Positions 4,290 to 6,476 of a stretch of DNA of 6,476 nt are shown piece after piece; position 1 is the first letter of the stretch; every line of letters starts with the position of its first letter. Source of the stretch: Comamonadaceae bacterium (lineage in GTDB: Bacteria; Pseudomonadota; Gammaproteobacteria; Burkholderiales; Burkholderiaceae_C); NCBI GenBank assembly GCA_947372005.1, contig CANBRV010000128.1:1-6476 (forward strand), in the 5' to 3' direction. Below the pieces are notes generated by a model, which worked only from the letters and a program-made list of their open reading frames with translations, made no database searches and was not told where the DNA came from. Made by a program: the position numbers and the translations under genes.

Positions 4290-5219
4290 ATGGAGACATT
4301 CCTCCAACAAATTATTAACGGCCTCGTGCTAGGTAGCATGTACGCGCTGGTAGCGCTGGGCTACACCATGGTGTACGGCATCATCAACCTGATTAACTTT
4401 GCACACGGCGAGGTATTGATGGTGGGCGCGCTCACCAGCTACTCGTGCATTAACCTGATGCGGGAGGCGATGCCGACGGCGCCAGGTTGGTTGATCTTGC
4501 TATTGGCGCTGCTGATTGCTTGTGTCGTTTGTGCAGCGCTTAATTTTTGCATTGAAAAAATTGCCTATCGACCTTTGCGTGGAGCACCTAAGCTTGCACC
4601 ATTGATTACGGCGATTGGCATGAGCCTTTTGTTGCAAACCATTGCCATGGTGATTTGGAAACCTAATCCCAAGGCTTACCCTACCTTGCTTCCTAGTGAT
4701 CCGATTCAGCTGGCAGGAGCCGTGATTACGCCGACGCAAATACTGATCTTGGCGGTAACGGTGCTGTGCCTAGCCACGTTGTCGTGGCTGGTGGGTAGCA
4801 CACGGCTTGGGCGTGCGATGCGTGCTACGGCGGAGAATCCTAAAGTTGCAGCACTCATGGGCGTTAATCCTGACCGCGTTATCTCAGCAACTTTTGTGAT
4901 TGGCGCCATTTTGGCGGCGATTGCAGGCGTGATGTGGGCATCCAACTATGGGACAGCGCAGCACGCTATGGGCTTTTTGCCAGGACTCAAGGCCTTTACG
5001 GCTGCGGTATTTGGCGGCATTGGTAATTTGGCAGGCGCCGTAGTGGGTGGCATTCTTTTGGGTTTGATTGAGTCGATTGGCTCTGGCTATATCGGGCAGC
5101 TGACGGGCGGTGTTTTGGGCAGTCACTATGCGGATATTTTTGCTTTCGTGGTGTTGATTGTGGTGCTGACTTTGAGGCCGTCGGGCTTGCTGGGTGAGCG
5201 TGTGGCAGATAGAGCGTGA
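4290..5219 (+). CDS. livH: Branched-chain amino acid ABC transporter permease LivH
   Basis: LivH is one of two inner-membrane permeases of the LIV-type transporter, which takes up leucine, isoleucine, valine or related substrates delivered by a periplasmic binding protein. The 309-residue product has the family N-terminus (QQIINGLVLGSMYALVALGY, then INFAHGEVLMVGA at 35-47), a run of about eight hydrophobic segments, and the cytoplasmic ATPase-coupling loop GRAMRATAENPKVAALMGVN at 174-193. GLKAFTAAVFGGIGNLAGAVVGG (232-254) and LRPSGLLGE near the end are also typical. Length is normal. The ATG lies 24 bases after rarA, with AGGG about ten bases upstream. The stop codon overlaps or nearly abuts livM. 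Substrate range cannot be told from sequence: urea, amide and aromatic-compound transporters share this family. Confidence 0.95.
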   Translation: METFLQQIINGLVLGSMYALVALGYTMVYGIINLINFAHGEVLMVGALTSYSCINLMREAMPTAPGWLILLLALLIACVVCAALNFCIEKIAYRPLRGAPKLAPLITAIGMSLLLQTIAMVIWKPNPKAYPTLLPSDPIQLAGAVITPTQILILAVTVLCLATLSWLVGSTRLGRAMRATAENPKVAALMGVNPDRVISATFVIGAILAAIAGVMWASNYGTAQHAMGFLPGLKAFTAAVFGGIGNLAGAVVGGILLGLIESIGSGYIGQLTGGVLGSHYADIFAFVVLIVVLTLRPSGLLGERVADRA

Positions 5220-5227
5220 GACCCAGC

Positions 5228-6322
5228 ATGAAACCATTGATTAACTTTCAATCTAAACCTATTCGCATCGTGCTGGCTCTGCTACTGTGCCTGCTGCCGC
5301 TGGGCTTGCAGCAAATGGGTAATTTTTGGGTGCGTACAGCGGATACGGCCTTGCTTTATGTACTCCTTGCAATAGGTCTCAATATCGTGGTGGGCTATGC
5401 GGGCTTGCTCGATCTAGGATATGTTGCGTTTTTTGCTGTAGGTGCTTATCTGTATGCACTGCTTGCTTCGCCGCATTTGACGCAAACCTTTGCGTGGATG
5501 GCTGCGGTGCTGCCCGCAGGCTTGCATGTTTCTATCTGGCTGGTGGCGCCGTTGGCTGTGCTCGTAGCTGGTTTTTTTGGCGTGCTTTTGGGCGCGCCCA
5601 CGCTTAAGTTGCGCGGCGACTATCTGGCCATTGTCACGCTGGGGTTTGGTGAAATCATTCGTGTGTTCCTCAATAACTTAGATCAGCCCGTCAACATTAC
5701 CAATGGACCCAAAGGCCTTGGCCAGATTGATTCTGCACATATTTTTGCGTTTGATTTTGGTAAAAAATTAGATCTTGGCTTTGTGGAACTCTCATCGGTC
5801 ACGCTTTACTACTATTTGTTTTTAACGCTGGTTGTTGTCGCCATCATCATTAGTCATAGACTCGCCGATTCGCGAGTGGGCCGTGCGTGGATGGCGATTC
5901 GTGAAGATGAAATTGCCGCCAAAGCCATGGGTATCAATACACGTAATTTAAAGCTTTTGGCCTTTGGCATGGGTGCGACGTTTGGCGGCGTTTCAGGTGT
6001 GATGTTTGCCTCATTTCAAGGTTTTATCTCACCAGAGTCGTTCTCGCTCATGGAGTCCGTCATGATCGTTGCCATGGTGGTACTAGGCGGTCTTGGGCAT
6101 TTACCAGGCGTGGTACTGGGTGCTGTTTTGCTAGCTGTCTTACCCGAAGGTTTGCGCTGGTTTTCAAGCCTAGTCGATTTGCAACAAGCTACTAATGGAC
6201 GTTTGGATGCTTCCATCTTGCGCCAATTACTGATTGCATTGGCCATGATTGGCATCATGCTCGCCAAGCCTAAAGGTCTATGGCCTACGCCTGATAAAGC
6301 AGGCACGAAGGTGGATCGATGA
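5228..6322 (+). CDS. livM: Branched-chain amino acid ABC transporter permease LivM
   Basis: LivM pairs with LivH to form the transmembrane pathway. The 364-residue product shows the family block LLAIGLNIVVGYAGLLDLGY (46-65), AFFAVGAYLYALL, then LKLRGDYLAIVTLGFGEIIR (126-145), the NGPKGLGQI loop (159-167), and the coupling loop RVGRAWMAIREDEIAAKAMGIN (216-237). About eight to ten membrane segments are visible. The ATG at 5228 is eight bases after the livH stop. A GTG at 5216 would overlap that stop as GTGA and add four residues (MRPS); neither start has a strong ribosome site, so the choice is uncertain, but translational coupling to livH is likely either way. The stop overlaps the livG start as ATGA. 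Length is within the usual range of LivM proteins that lack the longer E. coli N-terminus. Confidence 0.95.
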   Translation: MKPLINFQSKPIRIVLALLLCLLPLGLQQMGNFWVRTADTALLYVLLAIGLNIVVGYAGLLDLGYVAFFAVGAYLYALLASPHLTQTFAWMAAVLPAGLHVSIWLVAPLAVLVAGFFGVLLGAPTLKLRGDYLAIVTLGFGEIIRVFLNNLDQPVNITNGPKGLGQIDSAHIFAFDFGKKLDLGFVELSSVTLYYYLFLTLVVVAIIISHRLADSRVGRAWMAIREDEIAAKAMGINTRNLKLLAFGMGATFGGVSGVMFASFQGFISPESFSLMESVMIVAMVVLGGLGHLPGVVLGAVLLAVLPEGLRWFSSLVDLQQATNGRLDASILRQLLIALAMIGIMLAKPKGLWPTPDKAGTKVDR

Positions 6323-6476
6323 ACAGCATAGTCTTAAAAGTAGAAAATGCCTCCAAACGTTTTGGTGGATTGCAAGCTTTGAATGACGTCGGCTTAGAAA
6401 TTAAAGCGGGCGAGGTTTACGGCTTGATTGGCCCCAACGGCGCGGGGAAGACGACTTTTTTTAACGTCATTACGGG
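6319..6476 (+). CDS. livG: Branched-chain amino acid ABC transporter ATP-binding protein LivG, 3' end outside the window
   Basis: LivG is one of two ATPases (with LivF) that power the LivHM permease. Only the first 52 codons are present. The visible part begins MNSIVLKVENASKRFGGLQA, with the typical KRFGGLQAL A-loop region, and has the Walker A motif GPNGAGKT at 38-45 followed by TFFNVITG. LivG proteins share the FGGLxAL and NxxTG features. The ATG at 6319 overlaps the livM TGA (ATGA), and AAGGTGG lies just upstream, so translation is coupled. Signature, Walker B and H-loop lie beyond the window. Confidence 0.95.
   Translation, partial: MNSIVLKVENASKRFGGLQALNDVGLEIKAGEVYGLIGPNGAGKTTFFNVIT

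Noticed and set aside
1..6476. tRNA, rRNA, CRISPR array, integrase or transposase genes
   Set aside because: No cloverleaf, ribosomal RNA, regularly spaced repeats or recombinase motifs were seen on either strand by eye.

Overview
The window looks like a betaproteobacterial chromosome, probably order Burkholderiales. This rests on the protein style of LolA, RarA and the Liv permeases and on the lolA-rarA neighbourhood; the genus cannot be told from this sequence. The two ends are ordinary chromosome, and the middle, about 620 to 2940, is an accessory insert.

Layout. Positions 1-615 hold the 3' part of lolA (outer-membrane lipoprotein carrier). A convergent minus-strand gene (621-1031) encodes a small secreted protein of the Rap1a/Tai immunity type. 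Next, at about 1115-1220, is a diverged and truncated copy of the start of rarA with its upstream region. Behind it, all on the minus strand, are a YefM-YoeB type toxin-antitoxin operon (1242-1744, with a recognisable promoter and operator), a 141-aa HEPN-like helical protein (1881-2306) and a secreted protein of unknown function (2337-2879). Intact rarA follows at 2979-4265 on the plus strand, then livH, livM and the start of livG, which are branched-chain amino acid ABC transporter genes linked by stop/start overlaps.

Main interpretation. lolA and rarA are normally neighbours, so the insert separates them. The second rarA start, about 75% identical to the intact one by hand count, suggests that incoming DNA carrying its own rarA recombined here and left the older 5' end as a remnant. 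Within the insert, the three minus-strand units are co-oriented and separated by attC-like sequences. The best is at 1827-1887: inverted ends, a central hairpin, and the stop codon of the 141-aa gene inside one end. A related but degenerate half-site abuts the start codon of the same gene. This resembles a short integron-type cassette array without an integrase (a CALIN-like cluster), probably kept stable by the toxin-antitoxin unit. No integrase, transposase, tRNA, rRNA or CRISPR array was seen.

Working together: LivH and LivM form the membrane channel and LivG is one of its ATPases. RarA acts at stalled replication forks. The insert genes look like accessory defence, stability or competition functions; only the toxin-antitoxin assignment is firm.
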